Part shown: positions 9,675-18,114 of the stretch, in pieces
Layout of the letters: each line of letters opens with the position of its first letter
How positions within the stretch are numbered: the first letter of the stretch is position 1
Source: Azonexus sp. R2A61
Lineage (GTDB): Bacteria > Pseudomonadota > Gammaproteobacteria > Burkholderiales > Rhodocyclaceae
DNA: 64,000 bases
Assembly: GCF_021401135.1 (NCBI RefSeq)
Contig: NZ_JACBFO010000001.1
Coordinates: forward strand, 62,001 to 126,000
Reading direction: 5' to 3'
Translations under genes and position numbers: made by a program
The notes under the pieces: model-generated
What the model was told of the DNA's origin: nothing
Database searches by the model: none
The model's input: the letters and a program-made list of their open reading frames with translations, nothing else

Positions 9675-11657
9675 ATGGACGCCTTCGTCTGGGACGAACG
9701 CTACGAAACCGGTGAACGTGACGTCGATGCCGAGCACCGGGAACTGGTCAGGCTGATCAACGAACTGCCGGCGCTGATCTCCAGCCAGGCCGACGCGACC
9801 GACATCGCCCGCGTGCTCGATCGTCTGATCGCCTATGCCGCGGAACATTTCGCCAACGAGGAAGCGCTGATGGCCGCCGCCGGTTGCGATCCGGCTTTCT
9901 GCGCCAGACACGCCGCGGTGCATCGGGAATTTGCCGACAAGGTCGGCGAGATGCGTCATGCGCCGGCCAACAGCGGTGAGCTGGAATACCTGCTCAATTT
10001 CCTGACCAGTTGGCTGGCCCAGCACATTCTCGGCATGGACAAGTCGATGGGTCGGCAGATCGCCCGCATGCGGGCCGGCGCCACGGCGGGCGAGGCCTGG
10101 GCCGAAGAGGAAAAACTGCGTGCCGATCCGGCCACGGCCAGCCTGCTTGAGGCGATGGGTTCGCTGTATCGCATCATCAGCCAGCGCAACGACGCGTTGA
10201 GCGCCCTCAACCGGGAGCTCGAATCCCGCGTTGCCGAACGCACGCTCGCCCTTCAGGAAAGCAACCGGAAGCTGCTCGAATCGGAACATCGGCGAGCGAC
10301 GGAAGCCCGCCGTCACCTGCAGCGCTTCCTGTCGCAGATCATCGATGGCGATCCGGTGCCCACGCTGGTGATCGACGAAAACCACCGCATCACGCACTGG
10401 AACCGGGCCTGCGCGACAATCAGCGGCCTGCCCGCCGAACGGATGATCGGCACCAACGAACAATGGCGAGCCTTTTACCCGTCCGCCCGGCCGATCATGG
10501 CGGATCTGATCGTGGACGGCAGCCTGAGCGTACATTTCAGCACCTACTACCAGGATAACCATCGCCGCTCCGACACCATTCCCGATGCCTACGAAGCGGA
10601 GGATTTCTTTCCCGAGCTGGGCGACGACGGCATGTGGCTGTACTTCACCGCAGCCCCTTTGCGCGACGCCAACGGACGCATCATCGGCGCCATCGAAACC
10701 CTGCAGAACGTGACCGCCCGGCACCGGGCGCAGCAGGCACTACTCGACCATCAGGCACAGCTCGAAACCCAGGTGGCCACCCGTACCGCCGAACTGGCCG
10801 AGGCCAACCGGAAACTGGCCCGCGAACAGGCCGAACTGACGCAATTGTTGCGCCGCGTCGAAGATACGCAACAGCAGTTGCTGCAGTCCGAAAAAATGGC
10901 CGCGATCGGCCAGCTCGCGGCCGGCGTGGCTCACGAAATCAACAACCCGGTCGGCTTCGTCAATTCCAACCTCGGCATGCTGAAGACCTATGCCGGACAG
11001 TTGCTGACGCTGATCGACGCCTACGAGCAGGGCGACACGGCATGCCTAGAACAAGCCCGCAAGGCGGCCGATCTGGACTTCCTGCGCCAGGACCTGCCGG
11101 CCCTGCTCGCCGAATCACAGGACGGCCTGAACCGGGTAACCCGCATCATCCAGGACCTCAAGGACTTTTCCCGGGTCGATCAGGCCGAGCGCCAGCGGGC
11201 GGACCTCAATGCGGCGCTGGAAAGCACGCTCAATGTCGTCCGCAACGAAATCAAGTACAAGGCCGATGTGACCCTCGCGCTCGCTCCCTTGCCGGAAGTC
11301 GATTGCTATCCGGCGCAGATCAACCAGGTATTCATGAACCTGCTGGTGAACGCGGCACAGGCGATTCCGGAACGCGGCAGGATTTTCGTCCGTTCGGGCG
11401 TCGACCGCGATCGTGTCTGGTTCGAGATCGAAGACACCGGCACCGGCATGAGCGAGGAAACCCGTCGCCGCATCTTCGATCCTTTCTTCACCACCAAGCC
11501 GGTCGGCAAAGGCACCGGGCTGGGCCTGTCGATTTCCTACGACATCGTGGTCAAGAAACACGGCGGATCGCTCGACGTAAGCAGCACGCCCGGCGAGGGC
11601 AGCTGCTTCCGCATCGAGCTGCCGGTTACGCGTCAGAACAATTCGGCTTCGCCGTAA
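9675..11657 (+). CDS. Hemerythrin-PAS sensor histidine kinase
   Basis: A 660-residue soluble kinase, start chosen at ATG 9675 because the hemerythrin domain begins there. Residues 1-130 form a bacteriohemerythrin domain with all seven di-iron ligands visible: His21, His58, Glu62, His79, His83, His117 and Asp122. Such domains bind oxygen or respond to redox state. A coiled coil, a PAS domain (about 215-355) and another coiled coil follow. The HisKA box contains His420 in GVAHEINNPVGF, and the ATPase domain has MNLLVNAAQAIPE, DTGTGMS and GKGTGLGLSISYD. There is no receiver in the protein. Oxygen sensing is inferred from the ligands. The 3' end overlaps the convergent gene by 25 bases. Confidence 0.9.
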   Translation: MDAFVWDERYETGERDVDAEHRELVRLINELPALISSQADATDIARVLDRLIAYAAEHFANEEALMAAAGCDPAFCARHAAVHREFADKVGEMRHAPANSGELEYLLNFLTSWLAQHILGMDKSMGRQIARMRAGATAGEAWAEEEKLRADPATASLLEAMGSLYRIISQRNDALSALNRELESRVAERTLALQESNRKLLESEHRRATEARRHLQRFLSQIIDGDPVPTLVIDENHRITHWNRACATISGLPAERMIGTNEQWRAFYPSARPIMADLIVDGSLSVHFSTYYQDNHRRSDTIPDAYEAEDFFPELGDDGMWLYFTAAPLRDANGRIIGAIETLQNVTARHRAQQALLDHQAQLETQVATRTAELAEANRKLAREQAELTQLLRRVEDTQQQLLQSEKMAAIGQLAAGVAHEINNPVGFVNSNLGMLKTYAGQLLTLIDAYEQGDTACLEQARKAADLDFLRQDLPALLAESQDGLNRVTRIIQDLKDFSRVDQAERQRADLNAALESTLNVVRNEIKYKADVTLALAPLPEVDCYPAQINQVFMNLLVNAAQAIPERGRIFVRSGVDRDRVWFEIEDTGTGMSEETRRRIFDPFFTTKPVGKGTGLGLSISYDIVVKKHGGSLDVSSTPGEGSCFRIELPVTRQNNSASP

Positions 11658-12721
11658 CTGGGATTCGGGAAAACGCCGCTTTCCACCAGTTCGTGGAAGT
11701 CGTACACCCGGTTGCGGCCATCCTGCTTGGCCTGGTAAAGGCTACGGTCGGCACGGCTGAGCACCTCGACCGGCAGGATCGATGGATCGACCTCGGCGTA
11801 ACCGGCGCTGACGGTCAACTTCTCGACTCGCGGGAAAATGTGCGCCTCGATGGCCAGCCTGACGCGCTCGAAGACATTGCGGGCGATCGATTCGTTTTCT
11901 GCCGAAATGATCGCAACGAACTCCTCGCCACCGTAGCGATAAAGCAGATCGGTCGACCGAAAGGTCGCCTGCATCAGGCGCGAGACCAGCAACAGCACTT
12001 CGTCGCCGACCATGTGGCCGAACGTGTCGTTGATGCGTTTGAAGTGATCGATGTCGATCACCGCCAGCCAGAACTTCGACGGTAGCTGACTGCGTCGCCC
12101 GGCCTCCCGCTCCTGATAGGCATCGGGGCGAGCCATCGCCGACCAGATGCGCTCGAAGTTGTTCTCCAGCGCCTGGCGGTTGAGCAGGCCGGTCAGCCGG
12201 TCGCGCTGACTGACATCGAGCAGGGAATAGTAATTGGTGAAGACTTCGAGCACGCCGCGAATCATCGCGTCCTCGCTCGGCGAGACTTCGCGGTCGCGGC
12301 GGAACACGAAGTATCCGCGCAGGTCGTCCCCGCCCAGCAGCGGGTAGGCGATCAGGAACTCGTTGTCGATCGTCCGTGTACAAGGCTTGCCGAGCAAGCG
12401 GACGTTTTCGGTCAACACGATGACGTCGGGGTCAACCTCGGTGGACAACGAAATTTCCTCGATCCGTTCAACCATCCGCGCCACACCATCGGCCTCGACA
12501 ACCTTGGAACGGTGGTAATGAATGACCCGGACCAGCAACAGGCCATCGTCCAGCCGATACAGCGAGGTATCGAGTACCCCGAGCAAAGGCCCGAGCGTAC
12601 GCAACAGACTCTGTTCAAGCAGTTCGGTATCCCGGATCGAAGTCATCGCGCCAAGCTTGCCCAGCAAACCAGGGACGCGGACCGCACCGGAGGGATTCAA
12701 CATGCGCATCGCAACAAGCAA
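11633..12721 (-). CDS. Diguanylate cyclase with GGEEF active site
   Basis: A 362-residue protein with a GAF-like N-terminal half (about 25-175) and a C-terminal GGDEF domain. The active site reads GGEEF in LYRYGGEEFVAII, which is a functional variant, and RSTD five residues upstream is a matching inhibitory RxxD site. Synthesis of c-di-GMP is expected. There is no membrane segment. The start is uncertain: Met codons at residues 1, 5, 7 and 26 of this frame are all possible, and none has a strong ribosome site. Its end overlaps the hemerythrin kinase gene on the other strand by 25 bases. Gene order suggests a role in the same signalling network. Confidence 0.88.
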   Translation of the reverse strand: MLVAMRMLNPSGAVRVPGLLGKLGAMTSIRDTELLEQSLLRTLGPLLGVLDTSLYRLDDGLLLVRVIHYHRSKVVEADGVARMVERIEEISLSTEVDPDVIVLTENVRLLGKPCTRTIDNEFLIAYPLLGGDDLRGYFVFRRDREVSPSEDAMIRGVLEVFTNYYSLLDVSQRDRLTGLLNRQALENNFERIWSAMARPDAYQEREAGRRSQLPSKFWLAVIDIDHFKRINDTFGHMVGDEVLLLVSRLMQATFRSTDLLYRYGGEEFVAIISAENESIARNVFERVRLAIEAHIFPRVEKLTVSAGYAEVDPSILPVEVLSRADRSLYQAKQDGRNRVYDFHELVESGVFPNPSYGEAELF

Positions 12722-12780
12722 TCTATTACCAAAGCCATATATTACCGCGGACCGATACGCCCATTACATAAAATGAAGGT

Positions 12781-12806
12781 AAAAAAAACGGGGCCATACG
12801 GCCCCG
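12781..12806 (-). terminator. Intrinsic terminator of the acyl-CoA oxidation operon
   Basis: A perfect 7-bp stem (CGGGGCC/GGCCCCG, loop ATAC) is followed on the minus strand by eight T. It lies about 55 bases beyond the stop of the ETF-ubiquinone oxidoreductase gene. Confidence 0.85.
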
Positions 12807-12861
12807 CGAAGGGAAAGAGACTGCCGGATTGCTGTTCTCCCTGGTCTCTTCCGCAGAGTGA

Positions 12862-14499
12862 TCACATGTTCGGGTAATTCGGCCCGCCACCGCCTTCCGG
12901 TACCTGCCAATCGATATTCTGCGTCGGGTCCTTGATGTCGCAGGTCTTGCAGTGCAGGCAGTTCTGGGCATTGATCTGCAGGCGCGGCGCCCCCTCTGCC
13001 TCACCGAGAATCTCGTACACGCCGGCCGGGCAATAACGGGTTTCGGGCGAACCGAACTTCACGTAATTCACGTCGATCGCCACGGCCGGATTGCGCAAGC
13101 GCAAGTGGCAGGGTTGATTTTCCTCGTGGTTGGTCGACGACAGGAAGACCGACGAAAGGCGGTCGAAAGTCAGCTTGCCATCCGGTTTCGGATAGTCGAT
13201 CTTCGGATAGCTGCGCTGGTCGGCCAGTTGCGAGTGGTCGTCGTGGTGACGCAGCGTCCACGGCGCCTTGCCGCCGAACAGATAGGTGTCGATCGCACCG
13301 TAGGCCAACGCGCCCCACAAGCCCCACTTGAAAGCCGGACGAATGTTGCGCACACGGTACAGCTCGTCCCACAACCAGCTCTGGCGGACACGCTCGCCGT
13401 AAGCACCCACTTCGGTACCGGCGCTCTCCTTGCCCAGATGTTCGAAAACCGCCTGCGCGGCCACCAAGCCAGACTCCATGGCCATGTGCGTGCCCTTGAT
13501 CTTCGGCACGTTGAGGAAACCGGCGGTATCGCCGACCAGCACGCCGCCCGGAAAAGAAAGCTTCGGCACCGACTGGAAGCCGCCCTCCGACAAGGCACGC
13601 GCACCATAGGAAATCCGTCGGGCACCATCGAAGTAGCCACGGATCGCCGGATGCGTCTTGTAGCGCTGGAATTCCTCGAACGGCGACAGCCAGGGATTCT
13701 TGTAATCGAGACCGATGACAAAACCGACTGCCACCAGATTGTTTTCCAGGTGATACAGGAAAGAACCACCATAGGTATCGGAGGAAAGCGGCCAGCCGGT
13801 GGTATGCACGATCAAACCAGGCTGATGCTTGGCCGGGTCGATTTCCCACAATTCCTTGATGCCGATGCCGTAGGTTTGCGGATCGGCGCCATCGCGCAGC
13901 TTGAAGCGAGCGAACAATTCCTTGGTCAAGGACCCGCGGCAACCTTCGGCGAAAACGGTCTGCCGGGCATGCAGTTCCATCCCCGGCTGGTAGTTGCCGG
14001 TCTGTTCGCCATCCTTGCCGACGCCCATGTCACCGGTCGCCACACCCTTCACCGAGCCATCCTCGTGATAGAGCACTTCAGCAGCGGCAAAACCCGGATA
14101 AATCTCGACGCCCAGGGCTTCTGCCTGCTCGGCCAGCCAGCGGCACAGGTTGCCGAGGCTGACGATGTAGTTGCCGTGATTGGCCATCTGCGGCGGCGTC
14201 GGCAGCTTGAACGCCCCGCCTTCGGTGAGCAGCAGGAAGCGATCTTCGCCGGCCGGCGTGTTGAGCGGCGCACCGCGCTCCTGCCAGTCGGGGAAGAGCT
14301 CGGCCAGCGCGCGCGGTTCGATGACCGCGCCGGACAGGATGTGGGCGCCGATTTCCGAGCCCTTTTCGAGCAGGCAGACAGAAAGCTCGCGGCCGGCCGC
14401 CTCGGCCAACTGCTTGAGCTTGATCGCAGTGGTCAGCCCGGATGGGCCGCCACCGACGATCACCACGTCGTATTCCATCGCATCGCGGTCGGTACGCAT
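12862..14499 (-). CDS. Electron-transfer flavoprotein-ubiquinone oxidoreductase
   Basis: This enzyme takes electrons from reduced ETF, which is fed by acyl-CoA dehydrogenases, and passes them to ubiquinone at the inner membrane. The 545-residue protein starts with the FAD dinucleotide-binding fold VVIVGGGPSGLTTAIKL (about 10-30). It has the central FAD/quinone domain and ends with an iron-sulfur domain containing NCLHCKTCDIKDP, which supplies cysteines for the 4Fe-4S cluster. Length matches the family. It is last in a three-gene minus-strand cluster with an acyl-CoA dehydrogenase 11 bases upstream and is followed by an intrinsic terminator. The clustering fits a complete route from fatty acyl-CoA to quinone. 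Confidence 0.95.
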   Translation of the reverse strand: MRTDRDAMEYDVVIVGGGPSGLTTAIKLKQLAEAAGRELSVCLLEKGSEIGAHILSGAVIEPRALAELFPDWQERGAPLNTPAGEDRFLLLTEGGAFKLPTPPQMANHGNYIVSLGNLCRWLAEQAEALGVEIYPGFAAAEVLYHEDGSVKGVATGDMGVGKDGEQTGNYQPGMELHARQTVFAEGCRGSLTKELFARFKLRDGADPQTYGIGIKELWEIDPAKHQPGLIVHTTGWPLSSDTYGGSFLYHLENNLVAVGFVIGLDYKNPWLSPFEEFQRYKTHPAIRGYFDGARRISYGARALSEGGFQSVPKLSFPGGVLVGDTAGFLNVPKIKGTHMAMESGLVAAQAVFEHLGKESAGTEVGAYGERVRQSWLWDELYRVRNIRPAFKWGLWGALAYGAIDTYLFGGKAPWTLRHHDDHSQLADQRSYPKIDYPKPDGKLTFDRLSSVFLSSTNHEENQPCHLRLRNPAVAIDVNYVKFGSPETRYCPAGVYEILGEAEGAPRLQINAQNCLHCKTCDIKDPTQNIDWQVPEGGGGPNYPNM

Positions 14500-14510
14500 G
14501 GTGGTTTGCC

Positions 14511-16289
14511 TCAGAACAGGGATTCGTCGAGCGCCAGCGTCGCCGCGGCACCACCGGTGGTTTCCGCCGCATAAGCGGCGGCGAACGGCAACTGGTGGGT
14601 GGCGAAATATTCGGCAGTGGCCAGCTTGGCACGGTAGAACGGATCGCTATCGCCGGCGGCGATGCGCTGGGCGGCGATCAGCGCCGAACGGGCCATCAGC
14701 CAGCCGCCGACGACGATGCCGGTCAGTTTCAGGAAAGGCACCGAGCCGGCATGCACGGCCTGCGGCTGCTCGCCATAGTTGGCGAGAATCCAGTCGCTTG
14801 CGGTCGACAGCGAATTCACGCCGTTTTTCAGGTTGACCGCAATATTCGCCAGCGAGGCGTCGCCGGCCAGTTCGCCGAGCGTCGCTTCGATGTCGGCGAG
14901 CATGGCCTTCATCGCCGCCCCCGGCACTTTCTCGCGGGCCAGCTTGCGACCGACCAGATCGTTGGCCTGGATCGCCGTCGTGCCTTCGTAGATGGTGGTG
15001 ATGCGCGAATCGCGGTAGTACTGCGCCGCACCGGTTTCCTCGACGAAGCCGACGCCGCCGAACACCTGCAGCGCATTCGAGCTGAGTTCGACCCCCTGTT
15101 CGGTGCTCCAGCCCTTGACCACCGGCGTCAGCAGGTCGATGCGCGATTGCGCGGCGGCATCGCCGGCGTGCGCCTTGTCGATCTGCACGGCGGCGTAATA
15201 GGCCAGCGTGCGCATCGCTTCAGTACGCGACTTGACGTCCATCAGCAGACGGCGCACGTCCGGATGGTGCAGGATCGGTTTCTTGTCGCCGGACTTGTCA
15301 CCGATGATGGCGCCCTGGATGCGTTCCTTGGCGTACCACAGCGCATGCTGGTAGGCGCGCTCGGCGATGCCGACGCCTTCCAGGCCGACGTTTACGCGGG
15401 CGTGGTTCATCATCGTGAACATGTAACCGATGCCCTTGTTCTCTTCACCGATCAGATAGCCGACGGCGCCTTCCTTGTCGCCGTAGGACATCACCGCGGT
15501 CGGGCTGCCGTGAATGCCGAGCTTGTGTTCGAGCGACGAACAGATCAGGTCGTTGCGCGCGCCCAGCGAACCGTCGTCGTTGACCAGGAACTTCGGCACC
15601 AGGAACAGCGAGATGCCCTTCAGCCCCGGCGGCGCATCCGGCAGACGGGCCAGCACCAGATGAATGATGTTCTCGGCGACGTCGTGCTCGCCCCAGGTGA
15701 TGAAGATCTTGGTACCGGTGACACGGAAGGTGCCGTCGGCAGCGCGCGTCGCCTTGCTAGCGATCGCCGCCAGATCGGAGCCGGCGTTCGGCTCGGTCAG
15801 GTTCATCGTGCCGGTCCACGTCCCCTCGACCATCTTCGGCAGGTACTTCTGCTTCAGTTCGTCGGAAGCGTGGTGGGCAATCGCTTCGACGGCGCCCGAG
15901 GTCAGCATCGGGCACAGCGCGAAGGCCATGTTGGCCGATTTCCACATTTCGTTGACTGCCATGGTGACCACCGCCGGCAAGCCCTGACCGCCGAAATCCG
16001 GCGAGAAAGGCATGGCGTTCCAGCCGGTTTCGCAGAACAGCTTGTAGGCCTCCTGAAAACCGGGCGAGGTGGTGACCACGCCGTCCTTGACCACGGCGCC
16101 CTGGTTGTCGCCATTGCGGTTGATCGGATCGAGCACGCCGGTCGCGAACTTGCCGGCTTCTTCGAGGATGGATTCGACCAGTTCGACCGACATTTCCTCA
16201 TTGCCCGGCAGGGCGCAGACATCGGCCAGGCCGACCACGTCATTGAGGATGAACTGCATGTCGCGCAGCGGGGCGTTGTATTGACTCAT
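14511..16289 (-). CDS. Acyl-CoA dehydrogenase (long, about 600-residue type)
   Basis: A FAD-dependent acyl-CoA dehydrogenase of 592 residues, of the longer class with an additional C-terminal region. That class is often annotated as DmdC-like or generic acyl-CoA dehydrogenase. Visible landmarks are MNLTEPNAGSDL (flavin and substrate region), ITWGEHD, and RITTIYEGTTAIQ, whose Glu is the usual catalytic base position. The start ATG has a good ribosome site (AAGGGAAT) nearby. The gene lies 24 bases after the acyl-CoA synthetase and 11 before ETF-QO. Substrate chain length cannot be read from sequence; a medium- or long-chain fatty acyl-CoA is likely, and a methylmercaptopropionyl-CoA role is possible but unsupported. 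Confidence 0.92.
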   Translation of the reverse strand: MSQYNAPLRDMQFILNDVVGLADVCALPGNEEMSVELVESILEEAGKFATGVLDPINRNGDNQGAVVKDGVVTTSPGFQEAYKLFCETGWNAMPFSPDFGGQGLPAVVTMAVNEMWKSANMAFALCPMLTSGAVEAIAHHASDELKQKYLPKMVEGTWTGTMNLTEPNAGSDLAAIASKATRAADGTFRVTGTKIFITWGEHDVAENIIHLVLARLPDAPPGLKGISLFLVPKFLVNDDGSLGARNDLICSSLEHKLGIHGSPTAVMSYGDKEGAVGYLIGEENKGIGYMFTMMNHARVNVGLEGVGIAERAYQHALWYAKERIQGAIIGDKSGDKKPILHHPDVRRLLMDVKSRTEAMRTLAYYAAVQIDKAHAGDAAAQSRIDLLTPVVKGWSTEQGVELSSNALQVFGGVGFVEETGAAQYYRDSRITTIYEGTTAIQANDLVGRKLAREKVPGAAMKAMLADIEATLGELAGDASLANIAVNLKNGVNSLSTASDWILANYGEQPQAVHAGSVPFLKLTGIVVGGWLMARSALIAAQRIAAGDSDPFYRAKLATAEYFATHQLPFAAAYAAETTGGAAATLALDESLF

Positions 16290-16313
16290 GCCAGGATTCC
16301 CTTTCTCTGTCGT

Positions 16314-17951
16314 TTACTCGATCGCCAGTGCCGACTGGGCATGCTGACGCAACACGTATTTCTGGATCTTGCCGGTGGAGGTCTTCGGCAGCGTTCCGAA
16401 AACGACCTGCTTGGGCACCTTGAAGCGCGCCAGATGCGCACGGCAATGCTCGATGATATCGGCTTCGCTGCAATTGACGCCGTCCTTCAGTTCGATGAAG
16501 GCGGCCGGCACCTCGCCCCATTTTTCGTCGGGTTTGGCGACGACAGCGGCAGCGATCACCGCCGGATGGCGGTAAAGCACATCCTCGACTTCGAGCGACG
16601 AAATGTTTTCGCCGCCGGAAATGATGATGTCTTTCGAACGGTCCTTGATCTTGACGTAGCCGTCGCTATGCACGACTGCCAGATCGCCGGTATGGAACCA
16701 GCCGCCGGCAAAGGCTTCCTGCGTCGCCTTGTCGTTTTTCAGGTAGCCCTTCATGACGAGATTGCCGCGGAACATGATTTCGCCCATGGTCTCGCCGTCC
16801 CAGGGCACCGGTTGCATGCTCACCGGGTCGAGCACGGTGATCGCTTCCTGCATGTGATAGCGCACGCCCTGACGGCCGTTACGGGCAGCGCGCAGGTCGA
16901 TCGGCAGCTTGTCCCATTCGGGATGCTTGGCACACACCGCGGCCGGACCGTAGGTTTCGGTCAGGCCATAGACGTGGGTGATGTTGAAGCCCAGCTTCTC
17001 GGCCCCTTCGATGATGGCGGCCGGCGGCGCCGCACCGGCGATCAGGCCGTTGACCTGATGCTCGATGCCCTGTTTGAGAGGCTCCGGCGCGTTGATCAGC
17101 ATGCCGTAAACAATCGGGGCACCGCACAAGTGGCTGACCTTGTGTTCCTTGATCAGGCCGAAGATGATTGCCGGGTCGACCTTGCGCAGACAAACACTGG
17201 TCCCGGCATTGGCCGCCAGCGTCCAGGGGAAGCACCAGCCGTTGCAATGGAACATCGGCAAGGTCCACAAGTAAACCGAATGCGGCGGCATGCCCCAGGA
17301 AATGATGTTCGAGGCAGAGTTCAGGTAGGCACCGCGATGGTGATAGACGACGCCCTTCGGATTACCGGTGGTGCCGGAGGTGTAATTGAGGGCGATGGCA
17401 TCCCATTCATCGTCCGGCAGCGACCAGGCGAACTCGGGATCGCCTTCGGCGAGGAAAGCTTCGTAGTCCTTTTCCCCCAAGGCTTCGCCATCGGAAAATT
17501 CGGGATCCAGCGTGTCGATGACCAGCGGCTTCGGACCTTCGAGCATGGCCAGCGCCGCCTTGATCGTCGGCGAAAACTCGGGATCGGTGATCAGCACCTT
17601 GGCCCCGCCGTGCCTCAGCATGAAGGCGATGGCTTCGGCGTCGAGCCGGGTGTTCAGAGTGTTGAGCACGGCACCGAGCATCGGCACCCCGAAATGGCAC
17701 TCGAACATCGGCGCGGTATTGGGCAGCATTGCCGCAACGGTATCGCCCTTGACGATGCCGCGGCGCTGCAGCGCGGAAGCCAGCTGGCGGCAGCGCTGGT
17801 AGCTTTCCTTCCAGGTGTATTGGCGGCTGCCCTGGATCACCGAAACCCGTTTCGGGTAGATGAAGGCGGAACGCTCGATGAAACTGAGCGGGGACAGCGG
17901 AACGTAGTTGGCCGGATTGCGGTCCAGCCCGACGGAATACGGGTTAACCAA
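16314..17951 (-). CDS. Acyl-CoA synthetase (AMP-binding family, AlkK/DmdB-like)
   Basis: A 545-residue AMP-forming ligase that activates a carboxylic acid to its CoA thioester. The P-loop-like motif YTSGTTGNPKGV (near 180), GLTETYGP and the C-terminal hinge region GYVKIKDRSKD with catalytic Lys in TSTGKIQK are all visible. The start is TTG at 17951. It has the ribosome site GAGGAG upstream, and the nearby ATG lies in another frame. It is the first gene of the cluster with the dehydrogenase and ETF-QO and is transcribed divergently from the hybrid kinase. Substrate is unknown; a medium- or long-chain fatty acid fits the context best. Confidence 0.9.
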   Translation of the reverse strand: MVNPYSVGLDRNPANYVPLSPLSFIERSAFIYPKRVSVIQGSRQYTWKESYQRCRQLASALQRRGIVKGDTVAAMLPNTAPMFECHFGVPMLGAVLNTLNTRLDAEAIAFMLRHGGAKVLITDPEFSPTIKAALAMLEGPKPLVIDTLDPEFSDGEALGEKDYEAFLAEGDPEFAWSLPDDEWDAIALNYTSGTTGNPKGVVYHHRGAYLNSASNIISWGMPPHSVYLWTLPMFHCNGWCFPWTLAANAGTSVCLRKVDPAIIFGLIKEHKVSHLCGAPIVYGMLINAPEPLKQGIEHQVNGLIAGAAPPAAIIEGAEKLGFNITHVYGLTETYGPAAVCAKHPEWDKLPIDLRAARNGRQGVRYHMQEAITVLDPVSMQPVPWDGETMGEIMFRGNLVMKGYLKNDKATQEAFAGGWFHTGDLAVVHSDGYVKIKDRSKDIIISGGENISSLEVEDVLYRHPAVIAAAVVAKPDEKWGEVPAAFIELKDGVNCSEADIIEHCRAHLARFKVPKQVVFGTLPKTSTGKIQKYVLRQHAQSALAIE

Positions 17952-18021
17952 GGTGTCATCTCCTCACATGCCTGCCGTTGAACGGCTTCTCTGGGGGCAA
18001 GTTTCTTTTTTTGAGCTTCGC

Positions 18022-18039
18022 AGCATCGCAAAAGATGCT
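18022..18039. promoter_or_regulatory. Inverted repeat in the divergent fatty-acid / kinase intergenic region
   Basis: AGCATC and GATGCT are separated by six bases, about 70 bases upstream of the acyl-CoA synthetase start and 76 before the kinase start. The size and place fit a dimeric repressor site, but no known consensus was recognised and chance cannot be excluded. Confidence 0.3.
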
Positions 18040-18114
18040 TGCGCAACTATTGGCCAAATGTAACGAATGATTGCACCCTGGGCAGGCCCGGTGCGGCTGG
18101 CCTAAAATTGCCCG

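Noticed and set aside
14442..17981. Very long open frame on the + strand across the acyl-CoA genes
   Set aside because: It is antisense to three well supported genes with intact motifs. Its product is low in complexity and typical of a shadow frame in G+C-rich DNA.
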